Part shown: positions 31,420 through 44,468 of the stretch, one piece after another | Position numbering within the stretch: position 1 is the stretch's first letter | Layout: the number at the start of each line of letters is the position of its first letter | Assembly: GCA_003342815.1 (NCBI GenBank) | Contig: PTEX01000340.1 | Location: forward strand, 70,061 to 134,060 | DNA: 64,000 bases | Direction: 5' to 3' | Source of the DNA: Eudromia elegans | Lineage: Eukaryota > Chordata > Aves > Tinamiformes > Tinamidae | Translations under genes and position numbers: made by a program | Notes under the pieces: generated by a model | The model's database searches: none | What the model was told of the DNA's origin: nothing | What the model saw: only the letters and a program-made list of their open reading frames with translations

Positions 31420-34400
31420 TGCCTGAATTCTTGTGTACCTGACAATGAATAGCAACTCCCAGGAAATCATTCAGAAAATGGAGGACTGTGACATGTCTTA
31501 AAAGACGGCTTAAGGTATTCCAAGTTCCTTTTTATAGCTTTGGGAATCAGGCAAGTCTGGCATACTCAGTAATTACCTGAGTAGTCGCGTATATCTTTGA
31601 CTTGTGTTTTTCTCTATGATTTAATGGCATTGGAAAATCTCAGATTTTGTTTTTGAAATTTAAAATTAAAAAAATTTATGAAATATTACTTTTAGTACAA
31701 CTGACTGAATGCATATATTTCATTTAGATACTACTTGCTGGACATTCCTCAGATATTGCAAGCCTCTCTATATCACCAGCAGTTGCACTTCATACTGTAT
31801 TGAGTTGAAGAGCTGAGTTGAAGAGCACAATTCAGAAGATGGATACGTGTTCTTGTAGTGCAAGGGCTTACAGGAAATATGTTATCTGGGCTCCAAGAGA
31901 CACTCATGGTGCATCAGGACATACAAGAGAGACCAAGAGCTGCACTGAGATCCACGTTCTATGCTAGATTACTTGCCTCAAAGAATTTTGTCCATGCTTG
32001 CCTTCAAATCTTACTGCCACTCGATGCAGAGAAATGGCTCAGCCTGTGAGGAACTCCTGGGTAATCCTCTAATGTTCTCTGTCTCTTTATCAGACTTGGT
32101 CCCATAAAATTACAACCCATTCGGAAAATGTATTAAGAACATTTTACGTGGCTCAGCTGTTATTTGAGGTCTCCCACTGGTACCTCCTGGCTTATTGTCA
32201 CTTCCCTGAAGAACAGACTGCCTTCATTTTGTCTCTATCTGGCCAAGGTTGCACTTGCTGTCAATATGTTAAATGGTTTCCAAGAAATGTGCCTGGATTT
32301 CAGAAGGATTTTAATTGGTGTTATGACATAGATGGCGTGAAAGCCGATTGGAGATGTCAGCTGCCATTCTAAGAGAGTCCCAGCACTGACACTGAGTCCC
32401 ACTGTGATACTGAGTTTAGATCCTGCTATCATTATGGTGTTCATAAAGCAGGTTTCCTTTAATGAAATTCTCCACATATAAAGAATTTTTCTCCAGCTCT
32501 ATCTGTCTGCTGGATCATTTATTGCTGATAGCATAATAAGGAATTTCTTCACACTGAGCCTTGAAACTTACCTGATTTTCCGAACTGCAGTCCTCAGAAC
32601 AGTGACCTAAATATTGGTCACACAAGATCTGCCTTGATCATAAAACAAAAAACAGAAACAATATTTTCATTACAAAAGAAGCAGTATTTCTAGAAACTTG
32701 AAGCAAAAAGTCATCATCCGTAACAAGAAAACTGTACAATATTGGCTCAAAAACATAATGTCTCAGATTTGCTTGCATAGAACTATAATGTTAACGGGGG
32801 ATTTTTTTTTATATATAAGCTCATCTAAGCTCAGAAGTTGGTTCCATGGCATTATGGTAAAAGGATATTTGGTAGAGTTTAATTTTTATAGGATTTTATT
32901 TGGTTTTGATTTTGTATAAGAGTTTAGACAAAACAAAGATATGCTTTGATGTAACAAGCGACAAAGTTGAAAAAATAATAATAATTAAAAAAAAAACACT
33001 TATAATTTATTGCATGCCTGGTAATTCTGAGGTACAATTCCTAGACCTGTATACCATAAGGTATTTTGCCACAAAAGCAGGCCTGTTTTTTTTCTGTGGT
33101 GGTAAGTGCTGTCACTATATCTGGAAATATGTATTAAGAGATTTCTCAGAAATCTGCATGCAGGGCAAGTTCAGTATCTGGCATGAATAACAGGGACTGT
33201 GGAGCCCATGGTGTCTATTTAATTGTCTGTTTTATGTATAAATGTAAATGCTCTATTGAGATTACAAGTTGTCTTTTCGCTTACAGATGTGTGACAACTC
33301 TCCACTCTGCTAATCCTTGCAAATTTACCTCAGACACGGTCTTTGTAGCTACGAACGAACATCTATTGAGGCAACAGAAAGACACATATTCCCTTAAAAA
33401 CACTGGTTCCTTGAATTTCTGTTTTAACAATTTTCTTTCTAAGAAAAAAGTTTTCCAAACTTCTTATGACAAATGCAGAAAACAAAGCTGCATTGGAAAG
33501 TTAGAATTCAAGAAAAAGAAAATACTGTATTTCTAATGATCATATCCATCCAAGTCATTAAGCCTGTAAAAATCCAATTTCCTAAGACCTCAGATTATGC
33601 TTTCTGATTTTAGATGAGGGAATAAACTGTAGTGAGAGGAAAAATTACATTAGTGTTTTTTAAATTTTTTTTTTTGTCTTTTTCAGCTAAGGATTCTTTC
33701 GCCTGTTAGTGCCATATACTTTTGAATTGAGCACAACATCCTTCTGAGGAAAATTAAGGAGGGAAAATGAGCCTGTGTCCATGTTGCCACAAGAGAACTG
33801 TGAGGATGCCCTCTCAACTAGACAAGGTGATAATTGTCCTTGAGCTTCTTCCACAGGCATCTTTAGAAGGGCCGGGTGAGCATCAGCTCAGCACCAGCTG
33901 AGGTATCTTCACACTGGTCAAAAATGAAATGCAACAGCCAGAGAGGGACATGCTGGGTTGTCTTATTCCTTATTTCTGTCTTATCAAATCAGAAAGGTTT
34001 CTGCTCCCTTACCCAAGGAGGGAAACCATAGTTCTCTGAATGTTGCTCTGTCAGCACTGTCATCCCTATAAAAATGAAAATAGCACATCAGTTAAACCAT
34101 TTTATTCAGATTGTACAAGTTCATTTTCAGGAAAGAACCTGCTTAAATCAAAGCACTTAAGTTTCCCAGGCTATAAAAAGAAAAAAAACTATGAAAATGA
34201 GACTAATATTAAAATTATAAGGTTTATTAAAATGCCATGATAAGAATGCACAACTGAGGAACTGATTTAAAACAACATCATTTTAAATTGCCTGGGCTGA
34301 GAAGAGACTGGAGACAATTTGCATGAAAGCATTCATACTCACATTTTCCAAGATCGACTGTGGTTTGACAAGCTATGCCAAAAGAATGTGTTGTAAACAT

Positions 34401-36493
34401 GAAGACATCTGGTCTCATGCATAAATGATATTTAATGCAGTGGAATTTATAATCCTGATCAAATGTAAAAAAAAAAAAAAAAAGGAAATATATTTACTTT
34501 ATTCCATTATTTTTCTAAATAAACAAAAAAGGACTTGCCTGTTGGAAGGACACATTAGCATTTAAACAAAAAGAGGAAGAGATAAAGCAAACATTGATCA
34601 AGTCAGATAGTAGACTTTATGACCCTCTGTTCAATGGAAACTGTATTATCTGCTGTAATATAGGCCTGAATCTAAGCCATTTTCCTGGAATATATTTGGA
34701 ATATTTAATATATTCTTTTTTTTTCTTATGGAGATAAATTTGAACATCGCATGCGAGTGAATGGAGTCAAATGTAGGCAAGTATGCAAGTGTTTCTTAGA
34801 AAAATCTGAGTAGATGGATATTTTCAAGCTCTAACACGTCTCACTCTATAAACTGTGTTTTTCCATCATCATTTAACTTAATAGAATTATCCAGTTTTAT
34901 GTTGTTTTGTCAAGCAGAATAAACTGATAATTACATCTTTCTTTTTTTTTGTACTGGTGCAGGGCCAGGGCATTTTAGGATTAGACAACTGTTGTAAAGA
35001 ATGGAATGTCAAGGAACTCTCCAATGTTTCTTTTTGTGTATTGTGTAATTTTATTTGTGTTATGGCTTTAGCAATGTCCCAGCAAAATATATAATTATAT
35101 TTGTGAAAATGTGTTTAAAAAAAAATGAGGGATTAAAATTTTAAATTTGTTATTTACTTGAGATAGACATCTAACAGCTATAATTTCAGGACAAAAATGT
35201 TATTATCGTAATGACCTACAGAAGTTCTTATGGTCATACTGATACCTTGAGACTGGATCAAGTCTATTGCAATTAAATGATAATACAGTTGGATGGAGAC
35301 GTCCCTATCACACAACCAACCAATATGCCACTTTATCTGCCTGCCTTGTTCTGGAAAGCAAAAACAAAACCTTGAATGGGCATCTCTCCTGTAGCCATAG
35401 ATCACAGCAGAAGCACAGACATGTGAGCAATTTCAGTAGAAAGGCTCTTTTAAAAATTATAGTTTTACCATATTTCTCAAGGAGCCACCTTCTGTGCCTG
35501 TGCCATGCAGTGCTTTTCTGGACAGTATCCACTATCTCCTTGAATTCTATTGCAAAAGGGAGTGTTTTGGCCAGCTCTGTTCCCAGATTAATATCTACAC
35601 ACTTTGCTATTGTTTAAATCCTGCATAACGAACCTAAGAAGACTGAAGGTCTCTAGTACATCAAGCTTTTATAGAATCTAATGAACATAAATATTCCTGT
35701 ATATTCTTATTTCTTGCCATGATAAATGGCATTACTGATTGCCAAATCTCACTGAAGAACAGTTGAAAAGAAATATTCTACTGTCTTGTGAAGAATTCAT
35801 AATCTTTCCTCTGGTCTTAGCTGGCAAAGTGTGTCTAAATCTCCTGACCATGGAGACTCGGCAGGCATCTTTCAAAAGAAAACACTTCCTCAACAGAAAA
35901 ACAAGAATCAGCTTTTTTAAAAACCACTGGGTGCCAGTGTTGTCCCATTACAGCAGTGCCATCTCACTGCATTTCTCTCCTGTATGAATTGCTGCTGTTT
36001 GCTCCAAGCAACAACAGCCAGTCCTTCCAAATGCTGTTTTTCTCTTGAATCTGAAAAAAACTGTGCAACATCAAGCAGAAGTCCCAACCTGTACTGTAAG
36101 CACTTCTCAGTCATATTTACACATATAGAATTGGATAATATCCAGCACAACCAGAGAGCAATTATCTTCTTGTTTCCTGTCACATATTTAATCCAAAAGA
36201 CCTGTTCAGAGTCAGAAAACCATCTGCCCAGACTCTGTGTCCCCTCTTCTTATTGACAAGGAAACTGATCTTTTTTCACAGGAGGTGTCAAGATCCTTCA
36301 TTCTACTTCAGCCAGTCACTGGACAGTAAAATTGGGAATGATGTGACAGTTTACTGTGATTGTTCTGTCTGCCTGTCTGAAGTTTTCAGTAACTCATCTT
36401 TTAACTCTAGTTTTTCCAAAACATCTTCCTAATTGCTAGCATTGGAGAAAAGTGCTAATAAATACACGTGCCTTGTATACAGCTTTCCTGCAG
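31418..36493. other. Unique AT-rich DNA, no gene seen
   Basis: Frames up to 117 codons (33183-33536, 35267-35617) show no domain. An A17 run lies at 34467-34483. There are T/A homopolymer junctions near 33650-33675. No transposon is recognised. Confidence 0.5.
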
Positions 36494-36749
36494 CGTATAC
36501 CACGAGAGAGATGCAGGGCAATAGGACCTCTTGGGTGGTCAGTGTGGCCAGGTGCATCCTCAACAGCTGGTCACCCCTCCGTGGTTTCAAAGATGAAGTA
36601 CCTAGCTGGCCATTCCCAGGCTGCCGCCAGTCTCAGGGGATAGCTGTTCACTCCAAGGTACCTGAGACATGGACTTGCCGCTGCCTGCTATTTGTTTTCT
36701 TCATCAACGACAACGCATCTACTACATACTGCCACAAACCACCTTGCAG
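36494..36749 (+). CDS. Candidate internal exon (unproven)
   Basis: A 256-bp stretch with no stop in one frame lies between a plausible acceptor (GCTTTCCTGCAG ending at 36493) and a good donor (TTGCAG then GTAATA at 36750). It is richer in G, C and CpG than its flanks. The frame enters at phase 1 and leaves at phase 2. The encoded peptide includes MQGNRTSWVVSVARC and CRCLLFVFFINDN but no domain I recognise. It could be a coding exon, an exon of a non-coding RNA, or chance: an open frame of this length arises by chance fairly often when three frames are considered. Confidence 0.2.
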
Positions 36750-38279
36750 GTAATATTGTTTCCCTTCCCTTCCCTTCCCCTTCCCTTGTAACAGTGACTG
36801 TGAAATGGTACCACAGTTAGAGTTCCTGCTTCATGAAGCTGATACCATCTATTCAGCTCTGGAAGGAGAAATTATGTGTAGAAGTTGCAGTATTTATAGT
36901 CAGTGTTGTATTTTTCTGAATCCCATGAGTCTTACCAGGAAATTACTCTGCTAGTTAATTAACATGAGGAGCGGATTCAAGTCAACAGCCCTGTTGTGTC
37001 ACCTGCTGGCTGGGCTGTGTGTTATTCTTTTGAAAGCTCTTTCATTAAAATCCTGTCTAACTAGGGTGTTGATGTTGAGGACTCTCAGGTCTTTTAAGAA
37101 AACCTCAGCTGCAGCTAGATAATCAAAGAGGTCCTGCTGAAACTGTATACCTGCATTTGTAGTTGGCAACCAATTAAATTAGTTGCAGATTTAACAATTC
37201 AATGACATATTTTTTGCTTATACATAGCAAGCAGTAAGTAATGTAACCAGTGATTCCAGAAATGTGAGAAGGTTGTTAAAATTCAAAAGTTCAAGGCAAT
37301 CTATGTGTAGACCTAGTTAAATGTTCCTTTCTTGCCAAAACTCTGGGGTGCCAGATCATTTTTGCCAGACAGTTTAATACATAGGATGTAAATACAATGC
37401 CTGAAGTACACACACTGAAAACATGATGTTTAATTAAAATAGATTCCATTAAGGCATCACGTTCAATGCAATACACAACATATCAGTATACTTTGCCATA
37501 AAGTTCTGTTTTAGAATTGCAGTCTTTCCGGTTGTAAATGTAAATAATGTATTTATGCCTCTCTTTTGCTGAATTCTTCTGTTTCACAAATATTTGCAGT
37601 CTTGACCCTATGCAGACATTTTAGCTCAAAAGCTTTCCATCATGATTGTTTACTACTTGGTATGCAGTTTGTTACACTAATCACATAATCTTATTTCCAG
37701 ATAAAAAGGCTTTCAGTAACAAAAAAAATACAATGTCTAGCAAATAATCACATGAGAATTAAGTCATGCTCGTAGTGAAGAATATTGCCTTATTTAGGTG
37801 AAAATCAGTGGATTAAAAATGCAAAAACTAAAGGAGGCAACTAAATGATAGTATGCACAGTTACTGTATGAAGTTAATGAAAACAACAGCATTTTTGGGC
37901 AGAAAACTCATCCGTTTCTGGAAAAAAAGACCACAAAATTATATTGCCTTTTTTTTTTTTTTTTTTTTTTTTACAATTTTTTTTTTGGATATGCTGCCTA
38001 GCAAAGCAGCATTAGAAACATTTCCCCTCATCTCTTTCACAGAGGTAGCCTACTAGAAACATCGCTGCAAGGGCAGGAAGTGTGTTCATGTCAGTACCTG
38101 CAGAGAAGACTAGGTATAGGCTTTGAATGCTTGTGCTCAGAACACTTCCATTTTTCACTCATCTCTAGTCTATAACACCAGTCATGACCACATTCATAAT
38201 AATTCTTGTTCTAGTTCTGTAGTTTCCCCATCTCCTATCTCAGAAGTCAGATCCACATTCTGCTCCGTGCCAGTGCATT
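36750..38279. other. Unique DNA with poly(T) runs
   Basis: A short TTCCC-type repeat lies at 36759-36786. T24 at 37949-37972 and T10 at 37977-37986 are separated by ACAA. No gene or transposon is recognised. Confidence 0.55.
37949..37986. repeat. Poly(T) run, T24 + T10
   Basis: Two T runs split by ACAA; on the minus strand this is a long A run. Confidence 0.93.
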
Positions 38280-38720
38280 AAGCACATGGGCTCCCATTGG
38301 TCTCTTGACACTCAGAACAGCATGCTGTCACCTGCTCCACAACAGCAGGGCTGGCGTGCCAAACACATCGGGCAGCAGCAGCAGCGGCGCCATGCCCCGG
38401 GGCCCCATATGGCAGAACACTTGCTTTGCAAACTGACGTATGCAGCACCTGCAGCAACACTGTGGCTTCTTTACACAGTAATAAAGACGCCTGGAAACCC
38501 GGGTGCATGCTTGGGATAACTAGACTTTATGGCTGCGCTGTGGCCAAGTGCATTGGCACTTCCTACAGAAATGTGCCACTTGCTTCCCTCCCCAGCTTCC
38601 CACAGTGCGGGATGTGGGGCAGTGTCATGAGCATGACAGATAATTTACCCAGCTGCTGTCCCCTTGATGCCCCCTTGATGTTCATATCCAACTGGCGGGT
38701 CAAGTAGTGTCATTATTAGA
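38280..38720. other. CpG- and GC-richer patch
   Basis: An unusual GC-rich core at 38340-38410 contains a (GCA)4-5 run, GGCGCC and the perfect palindrome GCCCCGGGGC (38394-38403). Both strands have open frames of 76-93 codons, driven by low-complexity alanine or glutamine runs. I cannot tell whether it is an exon, a small CpG-island-like element or a worn repeat. Confidence 0.35.
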
Positions 38721-41700
38721 CAACAGCAGTCCCTAAGTCCTTGGTCTTGGGAACATGGCCAGAAAACATTTAAAATTAACCTTATAGTGAAAGCAAGTGG
38801 GCCACTGGCTCAGCAAAGACTTGAAGACCAGTATTGAAGATGATCTCAAAAAGACTCATTTGTCATCCACTGGACTGGAAATCTGTAGATCTACTTGCAA
38901 ATGTTTCCCAAGCTCACAAACATACGCAGTTATGAGACAAGATCAACTAATATGTTTATAATTAGAGAAAAAAGGTTAAGACTCTTTACCTTCTCCGTCT
39001 CTCCAAAAGACTCCCATCACAAAAAGGAATAGTAACATTTCAAAAATGAACTTAAGCTTTCTAAAAGTCCTTTGGGGACTGTGCAAATGTACTCTGTCAA
39101 ACATTGTGTTCTGCTCAGAAAACACTCTGAGCTCTTAAATAGCAAAGCTATGACCTTGATAAGCTAAAAAGATACCAGTAACACAAGGGGCAAGCAAAGG
39201 AAGGAAATCTGTTCTCATTCATGCAAAAACCAGTGTTCTGCTTCCAAACAGTAATGGGAACTACTTGTGTAAAGAACATAATCTAGGCACTAAACTAAGC
39301 CCTGAAACATATGCACTAATGCAACTGCAACCATAAGTAATTCTTGTTTTGCTTTCAGGTTTGGACCCTATGAATACTGATGTTATTAACAGTCTATTTT
39401 TTTTCTCCTTAGAATGTATATAGATGCTGATTAGTGCAAAGGCCATATAATTCAACAGAAAACCCACAGTCTGTCTTTTTTTAGTAGCATTTTATTTGTT
39501 AATTTGCCTTAAAAGAGTACTATGCATTTAATTATCTCCAATGTAATACTTATTCTATTAGTAGCAAATATGAATTTTGCTGTGATCTTGAAACTCCTGC
39601 AGGCTTTACGACCTGTGTGGGAGTGTTGAAACTCCTATATCTAGACCTACCATCACAGCAGATCAATGCAGAATATTAATTATGTAACTCTTGGAGTTCT
39701 AGTAGCCTTCTCTTTTTACTGTGTTTAAAAAGTGATTTCATAACCCATACTGAAACGGATACTTCAGCCTTCTCCCATCAAGGTGTCAAGAAGAAAATGG
39801 CTGCTGAAGAGCAGGGCAAGCCTTTGAGCCTGTGCTTGGCAGAACAGTAGTTTTCTGGAGGGAAGTGTCTGTGTTTGGTCTAGTTCCACTGCACAGCACT
39901 GGTAGGGGGCAAAGATGTTTTTGTCCTTGTGCTGTATGGCCACCAACTTGTCACACTGAGAACATGGGAGAGAAAGACATTTAGCTGGAAATATTCAGGA
40001 CTTTCATAAACAGTGAGATCCCCTCTGCCTGTAGGCCTCTGTGCAGACTGGCTTCTAAATTCTATGAGGCTCTGCAGACAATACTTAATGCCTTCAAGAC
40101 ATGTATGGTAGAGAGAGAAGTTGAGGTTGTGTAAAAGCTTCATTGTCCATAAACTTTCTGAGCTTCAGCAAGGCCTGTCAGCTACTGCTCAGACATGTTC
40201 TATTGAGATGGCAGCATGCTGAAGAACGGCACCTTTAAAAGTGTAAACTAGAAATAGTTCTGCACAGCTCATGGTTGTCCTGCAAACTACCTGCTAAGAG
40301 TGCTGCAGATCAGAGAGAATCTAGGAATAGCTGCTTGTACATACATGAGCTTTAACCTTCCTCATCAGATGTAGAGTGATTAGTGTGAGCCTGAAGTCAC
40401 ATGTTGTAGACATGTGTTTACATATATATTCCTTGGTGTTGCTTGATTTTTAGAGGTGAAAAGATCCTGTCTCAAGAGGAATTTTGTCTCTAAATTCACA
40501 AACTGGTTTCTGCAAAACTGCAAAATCAAAGTTATCTTACCTAGAATCTATTTGTGTTTTAGGCTACTTTACTTTCTGAAAATATTTGCTCTCATTGACA
40601 TGACTGATAAAGCCATTTGGGTTTTTTCTGTTGGTAATCCACAGGCTCTGAGTGTGTCTTAAAGTTCCTCTAGGAACAATCTTTTCTTTTCTTCTCTGGG
40701 ATTTATGGTTTATAATTTCCTGTTTTCCTAGTATTTCAAAAATATATCTTTGAAGTTTGTCTTGAAATGATAAAAAGTAAGAAATTCAGACTTAGAGAGA
40801 AACTTGCAGTTAATCTGCTTTCTGGCACCAAAAGGTCAAAGAGCAACAGGACTTGGTTGGGAAGCCATATGGGGAAACGCTGGGCTTGCTATGTTAACTT
40901 TTTCTTTCAGAAATCCCTGAATTCCAAGAGAAGTAAGATATTAAAGAGGTTTTATGTCTTGCAGAACAGAGCCAATAAGAATAAAGCTGCTCCATCCAGA
41001 TACCTATGGCCCCGGTCATGTGACTTGAGTGCTGACAGAGTTTTCTCCATGCTCTTCTCAGCTGAACTACAGGTTAGAAAGGCTGCTCTAGTTGACAGGA
41101 TGGTGCCATGCTTTGGGATAAACTGCAGGAGAAGGGGTTAAGAAGCCCAGTTTAAGTGCCTGGGAAAGAAGATGTAGAATTGTTCAGGGAAGGAAGGAAG
41201 AACCAAGCAGTTGGAAGATGACTGGAAAAAGAGGCTAATATTAAAGGACATGTGATACTTATGAGGCCAAACTTTGCTGTCATAACTTATGTGGAACTTG
41301 TGTGGCCTAAAGTATGTATCCTGCTTATAGAATAGTTGTAGAATTAGGAGTTTTATACATGCAGGGTGTAGCAGGAAGTTAACAGGAGGCACCTATGAAA
41401 CTATCTGAGATCAGCAATTGCAAAAGCTTTTAAAACTTATAAACATGTATAGAAACAGGTCTACATGGAGGACGCAGTATATGACACTTGTAACCCACAA
41501 ATGGAGCATCAGTTTAGCCTGGAGTCATGAAGAGTTTTCAATATGGATTATATGTATCCTTTCTGACTTGAATCACCATCACTTTATATCTTTTGAGTGG
41601 TGTGAAATGTCAGTTTCTTCCTGGGGAAAATACAGCTCAGAGAGCAAGCAACAAAGTATTTTCTTGGGGTTTATGGTCTAGAACTACATGTATAGTTGAA

Positions 41701-42908
41701 AGCATAGTTTCAAGCATGGACCTAACTGAGCAAAAGTCATTCTGGTTACTTGAATCATGTCCAAGATGTGCTTAAGTTTCCTGTCGAATGGGAGTAAAAT
41801 ATCATGCATTCATATTCATAATTAATGAGAAAAAGTTATCTAAAGAACACTATTAAAAATAATCTCAAGTAATGTATAGCAGAAGCTTGGGAGCTGAGGT
41901 TAAAAAAATTGTCCTGTTTGGTTTTATTAAGGCTTACTGTCTATATGCTTTTTCTGCTGCTACAATGCTTGCCAGCTGCTTTTCTTTTATCCTGTTATTT
42001 TTACAGTCATATCAGTTAATAAATGTATAATCAAGCCCCATGTGGGTCACCTCCCTCACAGCAAAATATTTGTGGATTTTACTTCCTGACCTTTTGTGCT
42101 CTTCCCTCCTGCTCTTAGCTTTCCCTCCTGCTTCCTGAATGTGAGAGGCAAATTCACCTAGCTTAAATCGTGTATATTTAACATTGCAAAGTTTCTTCTT
42201 TCTCTCTGAGGAATGGAGCAGAAAGTGACAAAAACATTATTCCACTACTCCTTTGTGTAGATTTTCTCTTTTGCTTAGATGTACTGTGAGGGTGGGGGAA
42301 GGAACTCAAAATGAGCCAAAGAGATATTTCAAGTCAGCAGAAAGCAGGCAGACAAATATAATAATAATATAAACAACTTACATTAAACTAATAGGATTCA
42401 GTCTGTTCACCAGTTCCTGTGATTGTGCTTCAGCCAATCATTTAATGAGATCTTAATTTAAAGCTTCTGAAGAGCTGCTCTTATTCTCCTACTTAAAATT
42501 AAGCAGAGATTTTTTTTTCTCCCATAAAGACACCATAAACAGAAGGTTTCACTAGGATAAATGATGCTTCTCATTTTGTTGCAACTGCAAATTGTTGGCT
42601 GCTAGCTGAATGTCTGTCCTGTTTTTCCCTCATTCATTGCTCTCTGTTAGGATATTGGAATGAAGTTACACCCGAAGGAACTGAATGGGTTCTAGGACTG
42701 GATCCAGTGCAATCTTTTTCTTCTGTAACAGACTATTCTTTAAATATCAACAGGAAGGGATCTATAAATGGATAGTCTTTGTCAGTGGAATTCTGTAGTA
42801 ATCTGGCATTCTTTAAGCAATTGTCCATGAAAAAACATAGTACAAGATTGGTCTGTGCCTATTCTTCTGCAAGTATGTTTAGTTCTGATTTTTTTTCTCT
42901 TCATACAG
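38721..42908. other. Unique AT-rich DNA, no gene seen
   Basis: Frames up to 124 codons (40767-41141) have no recognisable domain. No transposon is identified. Confidence 0.5.
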
Positions 42909-42981
42909 TAGATGCGTCAGTACCATCCGGCCTCCAAAGAAAGCTGTGAAGAAGGCTACATACTGTGCAACATATCAATGA
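42909..42981 (+). CDS. Candidate terminal exon piece after strong acceptor (unproven)
   Basis: A strong acceptor (branch-like TTCTGAT, eight T, CTCTTCATACAG ending 42908) precedes a stretch with CpG-bearing codons. One frame, entered after one base, gives RCVSTIRPPKKAVKKATYC and a few more residues before a TGA at 42979. A second frame starts with an ATG at 42912 and stays open for 64 codons. Neither peptide is recognised. The acceptor is good, but no upstream exon was found to pair with it. Confidence 0.12.
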
Positions 42982-43672
42982 ATGACTGGAATGACTGCCC
43001 CTTCAAAATCCTTACCAAATATCTTAATAACTTCTTATATATCCCATTACATCCTCCAGTTGCAAGTGACCTTGAAACTCTTGAAAGGTTTTCAAGAGAA
43101 AGGTGATTGGAATGATCCTGTGCTGCTGCAAAGCACTGAGTTACAGCTTTATCCTTCAGGAACCTATCTGAAAGCAGGCACAGCAAGTACAGTGCAGGGT
43201 ATTGCTAGATCCCTAAACACGCTGTTGTCATCTCCCATGTTACTCTTCTTGAAAAAAAAAAACTTTTTAACCTTGTCAAAAGATGAAGTGGAATAAGGCT
43301 GAATCTCTTTCATGGAGATAAGCAAAAGTTTATAATGCACTCCATTGAATTTCAGAAGACACAGGTATTTTCACTCTGGTCTTGTGTGGTGGTAGACCTA
43401 TCTGCTGATAGTGATGTCAGCAGAGTGTGCTGACAGAGAGGGTGGCTGGAGCCAGCAGAAGGAATAGAGAGCACATGAATGTTGGCATACTCTCTGGTGG
43501 AGAAAGGAATCTTCACCTGTCAAACATGAAATCCTTAAAGATATGTTTGTTTTCCACGCTTTTAAATAGACTTAAGGTGTCTTTGTGCTGATCGGAAGTC
43601 CCAAAAAGAGAAGCCTGGAAAATGTGATTGTCATTTATATCAGTACTTTCTAAAACTAATGACTTTTCACAA
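42982..43672. other. Unique spacer before CR1
   Basis: No repeat or exon recognised apart from the tail of the frame starting at 42912. Confidence 0.5.
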
Positions 43673-44468
43673 AATCACAGAATGGTTAAGATTGGATGTG
43701 ACCTCTAGAGATCATCTAGTCCAACCCCCTTGCTCAGCAGGGACACCTGCTGAGCACGGGGCATGGGGCACAGGATGGCATGCAGGCAGGTTTGGAAGAG
43801 CCCCTAAGAAGACGACTCCACAATCTCTCTGGGCAGCCCCTTCCAGGGCTCCATCACCCTCACAGCAAAGAAGTTCTTCCTCATACGGACATGGAGCTTC
43901 CTGTGTTTCAATTTGTAACCATTACTCCTTGTCCTGTCACTGACCACTACTAAGAACAGTTTGGCCCCCTCCTCCCTACAGTCATTCCTCAAATACTTCT
44001 ACATATTGATTAGATTCGTACTCAGCCTTCTCTTCTCTAGGCTAAACAGGCCCAGCTCATTTAATCTTTCTTGATATGATAGGTGCTTCTGTCCCTTAAT
44101 CATCTTTGTTGCTCATTGCTGAAACCTTTCTAGGAGCTACACGTCCCTCTTGTCCTCACGAGCCCAGAACTACACACAACACTCCAGATGTGGCCTCACA
44201 AAGGCTGAATAGAAGGGCAGGATCCCCTCCCTTGACCTGCTGGCAATGCTCCTCCTGATGCACGCCAGGATCCCATTGGCCTTCTTGGCCATGAGGGCAC
44301 GTTGCTGCCTCATGATTAACTTGTTGTCAACAAGGACTCCCAAGTCCCTCTCCCCAGGGCTGCTTTCCAGCAGGTCAGCCCCTAATCTGTCCTGGTGCCT
44401 GGGGTTATTCTTCCCCAAGTGCAGGACCCTGCAGGAACCTCATGAGGTTCTTCTCTGCCCTCACTTTT
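43673..44468 (-). mobile_element. CR1 LINE, 5'-truncated, about 0.8 kb
   Basis: The left end shows the reverse-complement 3' terminus ('aatcacagaatgg' at 43674, then 'gatcatctagtccaaccccc'). The body matches the end of ORF2 and the 3' untranslated part. Near 44430 the copy jumps from 'caggaccctg' to 'caggaacctcatgaggttct'; compared with the usual CR1 sequence about a dozen bases are missing there. Similarity ends near 44468. Confidence 0.95.
43804..44418 (-). pseudogene. CR1 ORF2 C-terminal remnant
   Basis: Decayed C-terminal part of the CR1 reverse transcriptase. The block [20 protein letters not shown] lies near the right end, followed by [19 protein letters not shown], and further left by KNFFAVRVMEPWKGLPREI. 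The catalytic FADD part is absent because the copy is truncated. Frameshifts separate the blocks. Confidence 0.9.

Noticed and set aside
43659..43943. 94-codon plus-strand ORF
   Set aside because: Antisense to the CR1 at 43.7 kb.
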